A program made the translations under genes and the position numbers. Below, in pieces: positions 1 to 7,871 of a stretch of DNA of 64,000 nt. Within the stretch, counting starts at the first letter, position 1; each line of letters begins with the position of its first letter. This DNA is from Streptomyces fodineus (GTDB lineage: Bacteria > Actinomycetota > Actinomycetes > Streptomycetales > Streptomycetaceae). The stretch is taken from positions 6,944,001 to 7,008,000 of the forward strand of contig NZ_CP017248.1 in assembly GCF_001735805.1 (NCBI RefSeq), given 5' to 3'. Below the pieces are notes generated by a model, which saw only the letters and a list, made by a program, of their open reading frames with translations, had not been told where the DNA came from and ran no database searches.

Positions 1-1
1 C

Positions 2-655
2 GGGGGAGTGGGCGAGGCCCTGCGCTCGATGCGCGCCCTGCTCGCCGACCCGCCCTTCACCGGCTACATGCTGGCCGGCGGCTTCGCCTTCGCCGCGCTG
101 TTCGCGTACATATCCGCGTCCCCCTTCGTGATCCAGGAGATCTACGGCGCCTCCCCGCAGACCTTCAGCCTGCTGTTCGGCCTCAACTCGGTCGGCCTGG
201 TGATCGCCGGACAGGTCAACGGCAAGGTGCTGGTCGGCCGGGTCGGCCTGGACAAGGTGCTGGCCTGCGGCCTCGCGCTGATCGTGGCCGCCGCGACCGC
301 CCTGCTGCTGATGTCCACCGGCGCCCTCGGCGAGGTCGGCCTCGCCCCCGTCGCCGCCGCGCTCTTCGTCCTGATGTCCGCCATGGGCATCACGCTGCCC
401 AACGCCCAGTCCCTCGCCCTGCTGCGCACCCGGCACGCCGCGGGCTCCGCCGCCGCGCTGCTCGGCACCTCCTCCTTCCTCGTCGGCGCGGTCGCCTCGC
501 CGCTCGTCGGCGTCGCCGGAGAGCGCACCGCCGTACCCATGGCGGTGGTCCAACTGGTGGGAGCACTGGTCGCGACGGCCTGCTTCGTGGGAATGTGCCG
601 TCCCTGGAGCACACGTGGGAACACCTGTGCGGGGCCGGAGGGAGACGAGAACTGA
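2..655 (+). CDS. Bcr/CflA-type MFS drug exporter, C-terminal part
   Basis: The gene enters from the left edge, so only about the last 217 residues are visible. Hydrophobic stretches make up roughly six membrane spans, matching the second half of a 12-span MFS protein. The segment around SASPFVIQEIYG followed by LFGLNSVGLVIAGQVNG is characteristic of the Bcr/CflA subfamily, proton-driven exporters of drugs such as bicyclomycin and of small metabolites. The stop codon overlaps the proposed CTG start of the next gene, so the two are probably translated from one message. The substrate cannot be told from sequence. The GTG at position 8 is in frame but is almost certainly internal. Confidence 0.85.
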   Translation, partial: GGVGEALRSMRALLADPPFTGYMLAGGFAFAALFAYISASPFVIQEIYGASPQTFSLLFGLNSVGLVIAGQVNGKVLVGRVGLDKVLACGLALIVAAATALLLMSTGALGEVGLAPVAAALFVLMSAMGITLPNAQSLALLRTRHAAGSAAALLGTSSFLVGAVASPLVGVAGERTAVPMAVVQLVGALVATACFVGMCRPWSTRGNTCAGPEGDEN

Positions 656-1776
656 GCGCACCGAAACTGCGCGCCGACACACCGGAACGGGCCGGGCTCG
701 ATCCCGAGGAACTCGGGCACCTGGTCGGCGACGTGCATGCCCTCACCGCCGGAGACCGCCCCTGGGCGGCCGGCGCCGTCGTGCTGGCCGGCCGCGGACC
801 CGTGATCGCCGTGGCCGAGGCCGCGGGCTGGGCCGTGCGCTACTCCGCCTACGACCCCGAGACCGACAGCGGCGTCGAACTGCCGCCCGCCGCCCGGGTC
901 CCGGCCACCGTCGACACGCCCTTCGACCTGGCCTCCCTGACCAAGCTGTTCACCGCCGTCGCCGCCGTGCAGCAGATCGAGCGCGGCACCCTCGGCATGG
1001 ACGCCCGGGTCGGCGACTACCTGCCCGACTTCCACGCCGCGGCCGCCCACGGCATCACCGTCCGGCAACTGCTCACCCACACCTCCGGGCTCCGCCCCGA
1101 ACTGCCGCTGTACGACTGCCGCGACGACGCCTCGCGCCTGTCCCTGCTGCGCGCCGAGCCCCCGACGAGCGAGCCCGGCCGCCACCTGTACTCCGACCTG
1201 AACATGCTGCTGCTCCAGTCCGTGCTGGAGCGCCTCACCGGGCGGGGCCTCGACGTCCTCGTCCAGGACGGCATCACCCGCCCGCTCGGGATGACGGCCA
1301 CCTGCTTCGGGCCGTGCCCCGGCGCCGCCGCCACCGAGGACCAGCGGCGGCCCTGGGCCAAGGCCGACCGCGGGATGCTGCGGGGCGTGGTCCACGACGA
1401 GAACGCCTGGGCGCTCGGCGGCGTCGCCGGCCACGCCGGGCTCTTCTCCACCGCCCGCGACCTGGCCGTCTTCTGCCGCGCCCTGCTCGCCGGCGGCTCC
1501 TACGGCCCCGCCCGCATCCTCGGCCCCGACTTCGTCGAACTGCTGCTGACCCCACCGGGGCTGGGCTTCGCCGTCGACCAGCCCTGGTTCATGGGCGCGC
1601 TGTCGGGACACGGGGCGGCGGGACACACGGGCTTCACCGGCACGTCCGTCGTCCTCGACCCGAGGACGGACACGTTCCTCGTGCTGCTGGCCAACACGGT
1701 CCATCCGCGGCGCAGGACACCGGACAGCGGACCGCGGGCGAGACTGGCGACCCGACTGGCGAGGGCGGTGATCTGA
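652..1776 (+). CDS. Serine hydrolase of the beta-lactamase/esterase (class C) family
   Basis: The protein carries an SLTK tetrad (S-x-x-K, acylating serine and general base) in the context DLASLTKLFTAVAA, then TSGLRP, and a YSD triad in LYSDLNMLLLQ at the position of the Y-x-N motif. This is the layout of class C beta-lactamase-like esterases and D-aminopeptidases. No signal peptide is visible, so it is probably cytosolic. A long reading would start at GTG 595, inside the upstream gene. The only good ribosome site, GGAGGGA at 637-643, lies 8 bases before CTG 652, which overlaps the upstream TGA as CTGA. I prefer that start. The substrate is unknown, and real beta-lactam resistance is not implied. 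Confidence 0.8.
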   Translation: MSAPKLRADTPERAGLDPEELGHLVGDVHALTAGDRPWAAGAVVLAGRGPVIAVAEAAGWAVRYSAYDPETDSGVELPPAARVPATVDTPFDLASLTKLFTAVAAVQQIERGTLGMDARVGDYLPDFHAAAAHGITVRQLLTHTSGLRPELPLYDCRDDASRLSLLRAEPPTSEPGRHLYSDLNMLLLQSVLERLTGRGLDVLVQDGITRPLGMTATCFGPCPGAAATEDQRRPWAKADRGMLRGVVHDENAWALGGVAGHAGLFSTARDLAVFCRALLAGGSYGPARILGPDFVELLLTPPGLGFAVDQPWFMGALSGHGAAGHTGFTGTSVVLDPRTDTFLVLLANTVHPRRRTPDSGPRARLATRLARAVI

Positions 1777-1887
1777 GGGCGGCCGGCCGGCCGAGCGGGA
1801 CCCGATGACGGTGCCTTTCCAGCCGACCCATGGGCCGGACCTGCCGGGGGCGGGCCCCAGCAGGTCCGCCACCGCCGCCGCGCGCCA

Positions 1888-1893
1888 TAGAAT
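1888..1893 (+). promoter_or_regulatory. Candidate -10 box (TAGAAT) of a leaderless promoter
   Basis: TAGAAT ends 6 bases before the GTG start of the Rsm22-like gene, which would put the transcription start on the start codon. No Shine-Dalgarno sequence is present. No convincing -35 was seen. Confidence 0.45.
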
Positions 1894-1899
1894 CTCCGG

Positions 1900-2907
1900 G
1901 TGAACGCCCCCGTACCACCGGCCGAAGCCCTCCGCAGGAGCCTCGCCGACCTGCTCGACGGACTCCCGCCCAGGCAAGCGGCCGGCGCGGTCGAAAGGCT
2001 CATCGCCAACTACCGGGGCGACACCCCGACCCACGCCCCCATCCTCCGCGACCGCGCCGACGTCGCCGCGTACGCCGCCTACCGCATGCCGGCCACCTTC
2101 GAAGCGGTCCACTCGGCGCTGGAGGCGTTCGCTGCGACCGCCCCCGACTGGACGCCCCGCAGCCACGTCGACGTCGGCGGCGGCACCGGCGCCGCCACCT
2201 GGGCCGTCACCGCGACCTGGCCCGGCGAGCGCGGCGTCACCGTGCTGGACTGGGCCGAGCCCGCCCTCGCCCTCGGCCGGGAGATCGCCGCCGCCAACCC
2301 TGCCCTGCGCCACGCCCGCTGGCAGCGCGCCCGGATCGGCGCCGGCCTCACCCTGGACGACACCGATCTCGTCACGGTGTCGTACGTCCTCAACGAGCTC
2401 TCCGAACCCGACCGCGCCGCCCTCGTCGACACCGCCGCGGCCGCCGCGCGGGCCGTGGTGATCGTGGAGGCCGGCACCCCGGCCGGGTACGCCCGCGTGA
2501 TCGAGGCCCGCGACCGCCTGATCCGCGCCGGACTGCACGTCGTCGCCCCCTGCCCGCACAGCGCCGCCTGCCCCATCGAACCCGGCACGGACTGGTGCCA
2601 CTTCTCCGCCCGGGTGAGCCGTTCCTCCCTGCACCGCCAGGTCAAGGGCGGCACCCTGCCGTACGAGGACGAGAAGTTCTCGTACGTCGCCGCCACCCGG
2701 CTGCCCGCCGCCCCGGCCCCCTCCCGCGTGATCCGCCGCCCGCAGATCCGCAAGGGCCAGGTGCTGCTGGACCTCTGCCGGAGCGACGAACACCTGACCC
2801 GCACCACGGTCACCAAGCGCCACGGCCACCTGTACAAGGCGGCCCGGGACGCGGAGTGGGGAGACCGGTGGCCGCCGGAGGGCTCGCCGGAGGAGCCGTC
2901 CGCCTAG
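1900..2907 (+). CDS. Rsm22-like small-ribosomal-subunit methyltransferase
   Basis: The 335-residue protein has a Rossmann methyltransferase core with the SAM-binding stretch HVDVGGGTGAATWA (about residues 87-100). A cysteine-rich segment, CPHSAACPIEPGTDWCHF (about 216-233), is followed by KGGTLPYEDEKFSYVA. This combination is the hallmark of the Rsm22 family, first known from mitochondrial small ribosomal subunits, where the cysteines bind a metal or Fe-S cluster. A role in ribosome assembly or rRNA modification is inferred from the family. The GTG start fits a leaderless message. The next gene begins 27 bases after the stop. Confidence 0.85.
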   Translation: MNAPVPPAEALRRSLADLLDGLPPRQAAGAVERLIANYRGDTPTHAPILRDRADVAAYAAYRMPATFEAVHSALEAFAATAPDWTPRSHVDVGGGTGAATWAVTATWPGERGVTVLDWAEPALALGREIAAANPALRHARWQRARIGAGLTLDDTDLVTVSYVLNELSEPDRAALVDTAAAAARAVVIVEAGTPAGYARVIEARDRLIRAGLHVVAPCPHSAACPIEPGTDWCHFSARVSRSSLHRQVKGGTLPYEDEKFSYVAATRLPAAPAPSRVIRRPQIRKGQVLLDLCRSDEHLTRTTVTKRHGHLYKAARDAEWGDRWPPEGSPEEPSA

Positions 2908-2921
2908 CCGCCGTGGCTTGT

Positions 2922-2927
2922 TAGCGT
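2922..2927 (+). promoter_or_regulatory. Candidate -10 box (TAGCGT), leaderless TetR gene
   Basis: TAGCGT lies 7 bases before the ATG of the TetR-type gene, with no ribosome-binding sequence in between. This is the same spacing seen at several other genes in this window. Confidence 0.35.
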
Positions 2928-2934
2928 CGGCGCC

Positions 2935-3549
2935 ATGGTCAAGAAGCCCGCCCCCGACGCCACCCGTCGCAGCGAGAAGTCCCGCAGAGCGATCTACGCC
3001 GCCGCCCTCGCCCTGGTCGGTGAGGTCGGCTACCCGAAGACCACCGTCGAGGCGATCGCCGCGCGGGCCGGGGTCGGCAAGCAGACGATCTACCGCTGGT
3101 GGTCCTCCAAGGCGGACGTCCTGCTGGAGGCGTTCCTCGACCTCTCCGCGCAGGCGGCACAGGAAGCGGGGCAGGAGCCGTACGTCATCCCGGACACCGG
3201 CGACCTCGCCGCCGACCTCAAGACGGTGCTGCGGATCACGGTGGACCAGCTCCTCGACCCGCGCTTCGAGGTGCCCTCCCGGGCGCTGGCCGCGGAGGGC
3301 GTCCTCAACGAGCAGGTCGGCCGCGAGTTCGTCGAGCGGCTCCTGGAACCCCAGCTTCAGCTGTACGTCTCCCGCCTGCGCTCGGCACAGGACAGTGGCG
3401 CGGTACGGGGCGACGTCGACCCCCGTATCGCCCTGGAGCTGTTCGTCTCGCCGCTCGCGCAGCGCTGGCTGCAACGTACGGGGCCGATCTCCTACGACTA
3501 CACGGACACCCTCGTCGATTACGCACTGCGGGGCATCGCACCCCGTTGA
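2935..3549 (+). CDS. TetR/AcrR-family transcriptional regulator
   Basis: The 204-residue protein has an N-terminal TetR helix-turn-helix, with TTVEAIAARAGVGKQTIYRWW at about residues 35-55, followed by a variable ligand-binding half with the TetR_C-like segment FVERLLEPQLQLYVSRLRSA. It is expected to repress a nearby or distant target until a small molecule binds. No divergent partner gene sits next to it, so the target is not obvious. The ATG start has no clear ribosome site but has a -10-like TAGCGT 7 bases upstream. The family assignment is firm; the target is unknown. Confidence 0.9.
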   Translation: MVKKPAPDATRRSEKSRRAIYAAALALVGEVGYPKTTVEAIAARAGVGKQTIYRWWSSKADVLLEAFLDLSAQAAQEAGQEPYVIPDTGDLAADLKTVLRITVDQLLDPRFEVPSRALAAEGVLNEQVGREFVERLLEPQLQLYVSRLRSAQDSGAVRGDVDPRIALELFVSPLAQRWLQRTGPISYDYTDTLVDYALRGIAPR

Positions 3550-3664
3550 CCGCCCGTCCGCCCACCCGTGATTCCCGGTACCAGACCCCCGAAGCGCATG
3601 AAGATGGGACGATAAGGCACACTGTCCGCACACCAGCGAGGCGACCACCAGACTGAGGCGATAG

Positions 3665-4390
3665 ATGAGCGCGACGTTCGGCGGCCGGTCCGGCCGGCAG
3701 GGCAAACTCTCCCGGTGGCTGCGTGGACGCCGCCCGAAGGAGGCCGCCGCCGGCGACGGCGGCCGTGCGGCCCTGCTGCTCGCCGCCGCCGAGGCGGGCC
3801 TGCCCCTTGCCCCCGCCGCGCACCCCGCCCCCGGCTACCGCTGTTCCTGCGACCGCGTCGGCTGTCCCACCCCGGCCCGGCACCCGGTGTCGTTCGCCTG
3901 GCAGACGCAGTCCACCACCGACCGCGCCCAGCTCGAACGCTGGGCCCGGCACCAGCCGCAGGCCAACTTCATCACCGCCACCGGCATGGTCCACGACGTC
4001 CTGGACGTGCCCCTGGCGGCCGGCCGGGAGGCGCTGGAGCGGCTGCTCACCACCGGGGTCGAGGTGGGGCCCGTCGCCGAGAGCGACGACGGCCGCATGC
4101 TGTTCTTCACCCTCACCCGCGGCACCCCCGAGGACGAGGACGAGTGGTGGCCCTGCGAGCTGGACTGCCACCCCGAGACCATGGACGAGCACCCCGGCCT
4201 GCGCTGGCACTGCCGGGGGTCCTACGTCCTCGTACCGCCCGCCCGGCTCCCGGGCGACGACCAGCAGGTGCGCTGGGTACGCGGTCCGGAGCATCCGCTG
4301 CCGGACCCGCTGAGCCTGCTGGAGTCGCTCACCGACGCGTGCGCCCGGTATGCCGGTACAGAGGGCACGGCCTGGCCCCTGCGGCACTGA
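3665..4390 (+). CDS. Small primase/polymerase N-domain-like protein
   Basis: The 241-residue protein resembles the N-terminal region of actinobacterial bifunctional DNA primase/polymerase (prim-pol) proteins. It has an LLLAAAEAGLPLAPAAHP opening, a cysteine-bearing GYRCSCDRVGCPTPARHPV segment, then WARHQPQANFITATG. The usual acidic catalytic pair is not obvious by eye: the corresponding region reads GMVHDVLDVPLAAG. The enzyme may therefore be catalytically altered and kept for another role. It stands alone between a TetR gene and a convergent lipoprotein gene. Alternatives are a stand-alone regulatory protein or a remnant of a plasmid or prophage replication module. Confidence 0.6.
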   Translation: MSATFGGRSGRQGKLSRWLRGRRPKEAAAGDGGRAALLLAAAEAGLPLAPAAHPAPGYRCSCDRVGCPTPARHPVSFAWQTQSTTDRAQLERWARHQPQANFITATGMVHDVLDVPLAAGREALERLLTTGVEVGPVAESDDGRMLFFTLTRGTPEDEDEWWPCELDCHPETMDEHPGLRWHCRGSYVLVPPARLPGDDQQVRWVRGPEHPLPDPLSLLESLTDACARYAGTEGTAWPLRH

Positions 4391-4405
4391 GCGCCGACGG
4401 GGGTG

Positions 4406-5398
4406 TCACGCCCCCTGCGCAGACGTCAGGCCCGGTACCCGGCTCACCACCGACACCTGACCGGCGCCCGGCGGGTCCAGGGCGGCTTCGGCGGACATGA
4501 ACTCCATCGTCAGGGACTGCTTGACCTCCCCCTCGGTCAGCGCCTGCACGTCCTTGCTCTGCGGCGGCACGGTGGTGCCGGGGGCGGCGGTCTGCTTCTC
4601 GTAGTGGTGCGTGGTGAAGAACACCAGTGCCCCGCCGCCCACCGTACGCAGCGCCAGCGGGGCGTAGTCCCCGCTCGTCAGCGGCCGGTCGATGAACTGC
4701 GTGACCAGGCCCGGCTTGCGCGCCCGCTCGGCCCGGCCGGCGCGCTCGCGGCTGGTGTACAGCCCTTCGGTGAAGGTCTGCCCGCCCTTGTTCAGGTAGG
4801 TCGCGTAGTCCTCGCTCAACTTCCCCGGAGCGACGGCGAGTTGCCCGGAGCCGGCCGGTACGGCCGCGGCCCAGCCGTCCTTGTCGGTCTCGAACTCCGG
4901 TACGCGGCCCGGATCGACGAGGGTGACATACGCCACCCGCCAGCGCTGACCGAGGTCGCCCCGGGTGAACACCATCAGCCAGCGCTCGTTGCCGGTCTTG
5001 TTGCCCTTCGCGTCCGCGACGAACCAGCGCGGCCAGCCCGCCTTCCGGGGGATCGTGATCTTCACGTCCGACAGCTTCAGCGGCACGTAGTCGGGGTTGC
5101 CGGACGGGCTGTTGGCGTGCCCTGCTTTCAGCCGCGCCGCGGTGATGTCGGCGAACGGGCCGGTGAGGTAGGGCGCGTCCAGGGAGTTGTCGTAGGCCTT
5201 GTCGGCCTTGTTGTACGCGGTCGTGAAGGCGGTGACCGCCTTGGCGGCCTCGGCACGGGTGGCGGTGGGGAGCACCTCCCGCTCCCCGTGCACCACCACG
5301 CACCCGCTCGTCGTCAGCGACAAAGCGGTCAGTGAGGCCGCTATGAGTGCGTTACGGTCACACCTGCGGAGCCTGCGCGGGCTGCGATCCCTGCTCAT
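4406..5398 (-). CDS. Secreted lipoprotein of unknown function
   Basis: The 330-residue protein starts with a basic stretch and a hydrophobic signal ending in LTTSGC, a typical lipobox whose cysteine would be lipidated and anchored to the outer face of the membrane. The rest is hydrophilic with a domain-like pattern (ERWLMVFTRGDLGQRWRVAYVTL, VGGGALVFFTTHHYEK) seen in actinobacterial lipoproteins of unknown role. It converges on the primase-like gene with a 15-base gap. Its start lies inside the 3' end of a small membrane-protein gene, which suggests translational coupling. No catalytic motif was recognised. Confidence 0.75.
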   Translation of the reverse strand: MSRDRSPRRLRRCDRNALIAASLTALSLTTSGCVVVHGEREVLPTATRAEAAKAVTAFTTAYNKADKAYDNSLDAPYLTGPFADITAARLKAGHANSPSGNPDYVPLKLSDVKITIPRKAGWPRWFVADAKGNKTGNERWLMVFTRGDLGQRWRVAYVTLVDPGRVPEFETDKDGWAAAVPAGSGQLAVAPGKLSEDYATYLNKGGQTFTEGLYTSRERAGRAERARKPGLVTQFIDRPLTSGDYAPLALRTVGGGALVFFTTHHYEKQTAAPGTTVPPQSKDVQALTEGEVKQSLTMEFMSAEAALDPPGAGQVSVVSRVPGLTSAQGA

Positions 5399-5501
5399 CG
5401 AGTCCCTTCACCTTCCCCTTTCCGGAGGCGAACCCTACCGGGGCGAGGAAGATCGCGAGTGCCGGGATCAGGTACAGCGGCCACACCGTGACCCGGCGCA
5501 T
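5358..5501 (-). CDS. Small 47-residue membrane protein overlapping the lipoprotein gene
   Basis: Reading the minus strand from ATG at 5501 gives MRRVTVWPLYLIPALAIF followed by LAPVGFASGKGKVKG and a hydrophilic tail ending ...QAPQV at TGA 5358-5360. That is one membrane span with a positively charged flank. Its last 41 bases overlap the start of the lipoprotein gene in another frame, so the pair could be co-translated. Against it: it is short, no homologue was checked, and it overlaps a real gene. In favour: the regular hydrophobic pattern, the good start and the tight coupling. Confidence 0.5.
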   Translation of the reverse strand: MRRVTVWPLYLIPALAIFLAPVGFASGKGKVKGLDEQGSQPAQAPQV

Positions 5502-5527
5502 GCGCCGGCCGGGCCGGTGGTGGCAGG

Positions 5528-6427
5528 GTGACCGGCATGGCGAACGCGCGCAGGGAACTGCCGGGGGCCGCCCGGCTGGTGCTGGACATCGAGGACCGCC
5601 CGGGGCCGCCGCAGCTCCGCTTCGAGGCCACCGGGAACGGACGGCTGACGGCGATCCGGCAAGGGGAGCGCCCCGTCCTGCTCGGCGCGCTCACCGGCGA
5701 CGGCTGCTGCCACGACCTGCACCTGCACCGCCTCGACGGCTACCGTTCACCACTGCCGCCGATCGAGTCGGCGCGCATGCGCTCGGAGGTCAACTGGGTC
5801 CACCAGTACGCCCGTTGGCTGGAGGCGAGCGGCCAGGGCCCCTGGTACGACGGCCGCTGGGAGCTGTCGCCGCGCACCGTCTTCGAACCGGCCGTCTGGA
5901 CGGCCGACTTCGTCCGGGACTGGCCCGGCGGGCTGCTGGAGCTGTACTGCGGCGGAGGCTGGCACGGCATCCTGCCCCTGCGCAGGCTCTGCGAACCCGA
6001 CGCCGCGCGCGTGAAGGCGTACCGCAAGCACGTCCGCGACGGCACCCTCGCCCCCGTCCTGCTGTGGTGGGCGCCCTCCCTCGACGGCTGGCTGATCCTC
6101 GACGGCCACGACCGCGCCGTGGCCGCGCTGGCGGAGGGGCGGACCCCGCCGTGCGTGGTCCTGACCCGGCTGCGCGACGAGGAACTGTGGCGCCGGGACG
6201 CCGAGGAGATGACCGAAGGCCATCGCCGGCGCATGGAACGGCTCGCCGCGCGCCCCGCCACGCCTGGGACCGAGCGGCAGCGGGCGGCCATGGAGCAGGG
6301 CTACGGCCGAGCCCTGGCCGACCTGCCCTACGAGCCCTCGGGCATCCGCACCTGGCCCCTGCCCGGCGGCGCCCCCGCCTGGCGCGCACTCGCCCGTGCC
6401 GCGATGTTTCAATTCCCCGGTGACTGA
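5528..6427 (+). CDS. Conserved hypothetical protein
   Basis: The roughly 296-299-residue protein has no motif I recognise. It is rich in Trp and Arg, with the segments EVNWVHQYARWLEASGQGPW, CGGGWHGILPLRRL and a GWLILDGHDRAVAALAEG stretch that is superficially like ParB/sulfiredoxin-type nucleotide-binding segments; that resemblance is weak. Start candidates are GTG 5528 and ATG 5537. No signal peptide or membrane span is visible. The stop overlaps the GTG start of the PhzF-like gene by 8 bases, so the two are probably one operon, divergent from the lipoprotein pair. Confidence 0.65.
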   Translation: MTGMANARRELPGAARLVLDIEDRPGPPQLRFEATGNGRLTAIRQGERPVLLGALTGDGCCHDLHLHRLDGYRSPLPPIESARMRSEVNWVHQYARWLEASGQGPWYDGRWELSPRTVFEPAVWTADFVRDWPGGLLELYCGGGWHGILPLRRLCEPDAARVKAYRKHVRDGTLAPVLLWWAPSLDGWLILDGHDRAVAALAEGRTPPCVVLTRLRDEELWRRDAEEMTEGHRRRMERLAARPATPGTERQRAAMEQGYGRALADLPYEPSGIRTWPLPGGAPAWRALARAAMFQFPGD

Positions 6428-7073
6428 CTACGACGTACTCCGCGTCTTCTGCGGACCGAACGGCGGCTACGGCAACGAACTCGGCGTCGTCCGCGATGGC
6501 TCGCGGCTGCCCGAGCGGAGCGACCGGCAGGCGCTGGCGGCCAAACTCGGCTTCAGCGAGACCGTGTTCGTGGATGACCCCGAGCGCGGTGTGATCGACA
6601 TCTACACGCCCACCCTGCGCCTGCCGTTCGCCGGTTACCCCTGCGTCGGCACCGCCTGGCTGCTCGACGTGCCGGAACTGGTCACGCCCGCCGGAGTCGT
6701 GGGCACCCGGCTGGACGGCGAGTTCAGCTGGATCGAGGCCCGCGCGGAGTGGGCGCCGCCGCGCACCCTGCGGCAGTACGGCAGCGCCGCCGAGGTCGAC
6801 GCCCTCGACGTACCCCCGCCGGGGGAGTGGATTTACGCCTGGGCCTGGGAGGACGAGGCGGCCGGCCGGATCCGCGCCCGCGCCTTCCCCGGCCGGAACG
6901 ACGGCATCGACGAGGACGAGGCCACCGGCGCCGCGGCGATCCTCCTCACCGATCGGCTGGGCCGCGCCCTGAACATCACCCAGGGCAAGGGCTCCCAGAT
7001 CCTCACCGCACCCCAGCCGCACGGCTGGGTGGAAGTCGGCGGCCGGGTGGCCCTGGAACGCCAGGGCCTCTAG
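6420..7073 (+). CDS. PhzF-family isomerase/epimerase-like protein
   Basis: The 217-residue protein has the PhzF pattern: an N-terminal YDVLRVFCGPNGGYGNELGVV, a KLGFSETVFV segment carrying the conserved catalytic-region Glu, LPFAGYPCVGTAWLL (the P-F-A-G-x-P motif), and a C-terminal DEDEATGAAAILL. PhzF proteins are cytosolic two-domain isomerases related to diaminopimelate epimerase. At about 217 residues it is shorter than the usual 260-300, so loops are reduced. I place the start at GTG 6420, which overlaps the previous stop and aligns with the family start; an in-frame GTG at 6396 would lie inside the upstream gene. The 3' end overlaps the convergent haem oxygenase gene by 4 bases. Confidence 0.8.
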   Translation: MTDYDVLRVFCGPNGGYGNELGVVRDGSRLPERSDRQALAAKLGFSETVFVDDPERGVIDIYTPTLRLPFAGYPCVGTAWLLDVPELVTPAGVVGTRLDGEFSWIEARAEWAPPRTLRQYGSAAEVDALDVPPPGEWIYAWAWEDEAAGRIRARAFPGRNDGIDEDEATGAAAILLTDRLGRALNITQGKGSQILTAPQPHGWVEVGGRVALERQGL

Positions 7074-7717
7074 GCGCTCAGCGGGAACTCCTCGCCCAGG
7101 TCCCGGAAGACGGCCGTGTTCAGCGCGAACGCCCGCTTGCACTCCGCCGTGACCCGCTGCTTCTCCAGCTCGTCCACGTCGACCGCGTCCAGCAGGTCGC
7201 GGTAACTCCGCTTGAACGCGGCCGGGTTGGAGATGCCCTCGAAGACATAGAACCGGACGCCGTCGCCCTTCTTCGCGAAACCCCAGGTCTTCTCCGCCCG
7301 GTCGCGGATGATCTGGCCGCCGGACAGGTCGCCCAGATAGCGGGTGTAGTGGTGGGCGACGTAACCGCCGGGCCAGCGCTCGGCGCACTCGCGGACCCGG
7401 TCCGCGTACGCCCGGGTCGCGGGCAGCGCGGACAGGCCCGCCCGCCACCCGGCGCCCCGCAGATGCGCCAGGTCCCGCTCCAGCGCCGCCAGCCGGAACA
7501 GCTCGGGCCGGACGAACGGCCCCGCCACCGGGTCCGCCGCCAGCCGTCCGGCGCCGCTCTCCAGCGCCTCGTACACGAACCACAGCTGCTCGGTGTAGCG
7601 CGCGTAGGCGGCCACGCCCAGCCGGCCGCCCAGCAGATCGCTCATGAACGTCGACGTCTCCGCCTCCACGTGCTGCTCGTGGGACGCGGTGCGGATGAGG
7701 GCCGAGAACGACTCCAT
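7070..7717 (-). CDS. Haem oxygenase (biliverdin-producing)
   Basis: The enzyme opens haem to biliverdin, CO and Fe2+, usually for iron recovery. The 215-residue protein has the N-terminal haem-ligand segment ASHEQHVEAE, where His16 fits the H-x-x-x-E proximal ligand. It also has HHYTRYLGDLSGGQII, the conserved distal helix with its GDLSGG kink. Length is normal for bacterial enzymes. ATG 7717 is chosen because GAGGAG lies just upstream; a longer in-frame reading from 7780 runs through the palindromic operator region. It stands alone, without adjacent haem-uptake genes. The upstream double palindrome suggests control by a dimeric regulator. Confidence 0.93.
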   Translation of the reverse strand: MESFSALIRTASHEQHVEAETSTFMSDLLGGRLGVAAYARYTEQLWFVYEALESGAGRLAADPVAGPFVRPELFRLAALERDLAHLRGAGWRAGLSALPATRAYADRVRECAERWPGGYVAHHYTRYLGDLSGGQIIRDRAEKTWGFAKKGDGVRFYVFEGISNPAAFKRSYRDLLDAVDVDELEKQRVTAECKRAFALNTAVFRDLGEEFPLSA

Positions 7718-7734
7718 GAACACTCCTCGGTTTG

Positions 7735-7772
7735 CCGACCTGCTGTCGGTAAGTTTACCGACGGCCTGTCGG
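7735..7772 (-). promoter_or_regulatory. Double palindromic operator upstream of haem oxygenase
   Basis: Two copies of CCGAC-N5-GTCGG (7735-7749 and 7758-7772) are spaced 23 bp apart. The DNA between them forms a further perfect palindrome, GTCGGTAA-GT-TTACCGAC, at 7745-7762. The array ends 18 bases before the haem oxygenase start. It does not match the usual DtxR/IdeR iron box, so the regulator is unknown. Confidence 0.6.
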
Positions 7773-7820
7773 AAAAACACCAGGGACGGGGTCAGGGTCT
7801 GGAAAGCCCAGCTCGGGGCA

Positions 7821-7853
7821 TGAAAAAGGCCCGCCCTCCGAAGAGGGCGGGCC
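7821..7853 (-). terminator. Rho-independent-like terminator of map
   Basis: An 11-bp perfect stem, GGCCCGCCCTC / GAGGGCGGGCC, has a CGAA loop (7828-7853). On the minus strand it is followed by TTTTT (AAAAA at 7823-7827). It lies 18 bases past the map stop. Confidence 0.85.
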
Positions 7854-7871
7854 GAAGCCGGGGGCGCCGCG

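Noticed and set aside
142..3705. Very long minus-strand open frame of 1187 codons
   Set aside because: It is antisense to four plus-strand genes with clear families. Its composition (Gly/Arg/Val-rich, no domains) is what high-GC codon bias produces on the opposite strand.
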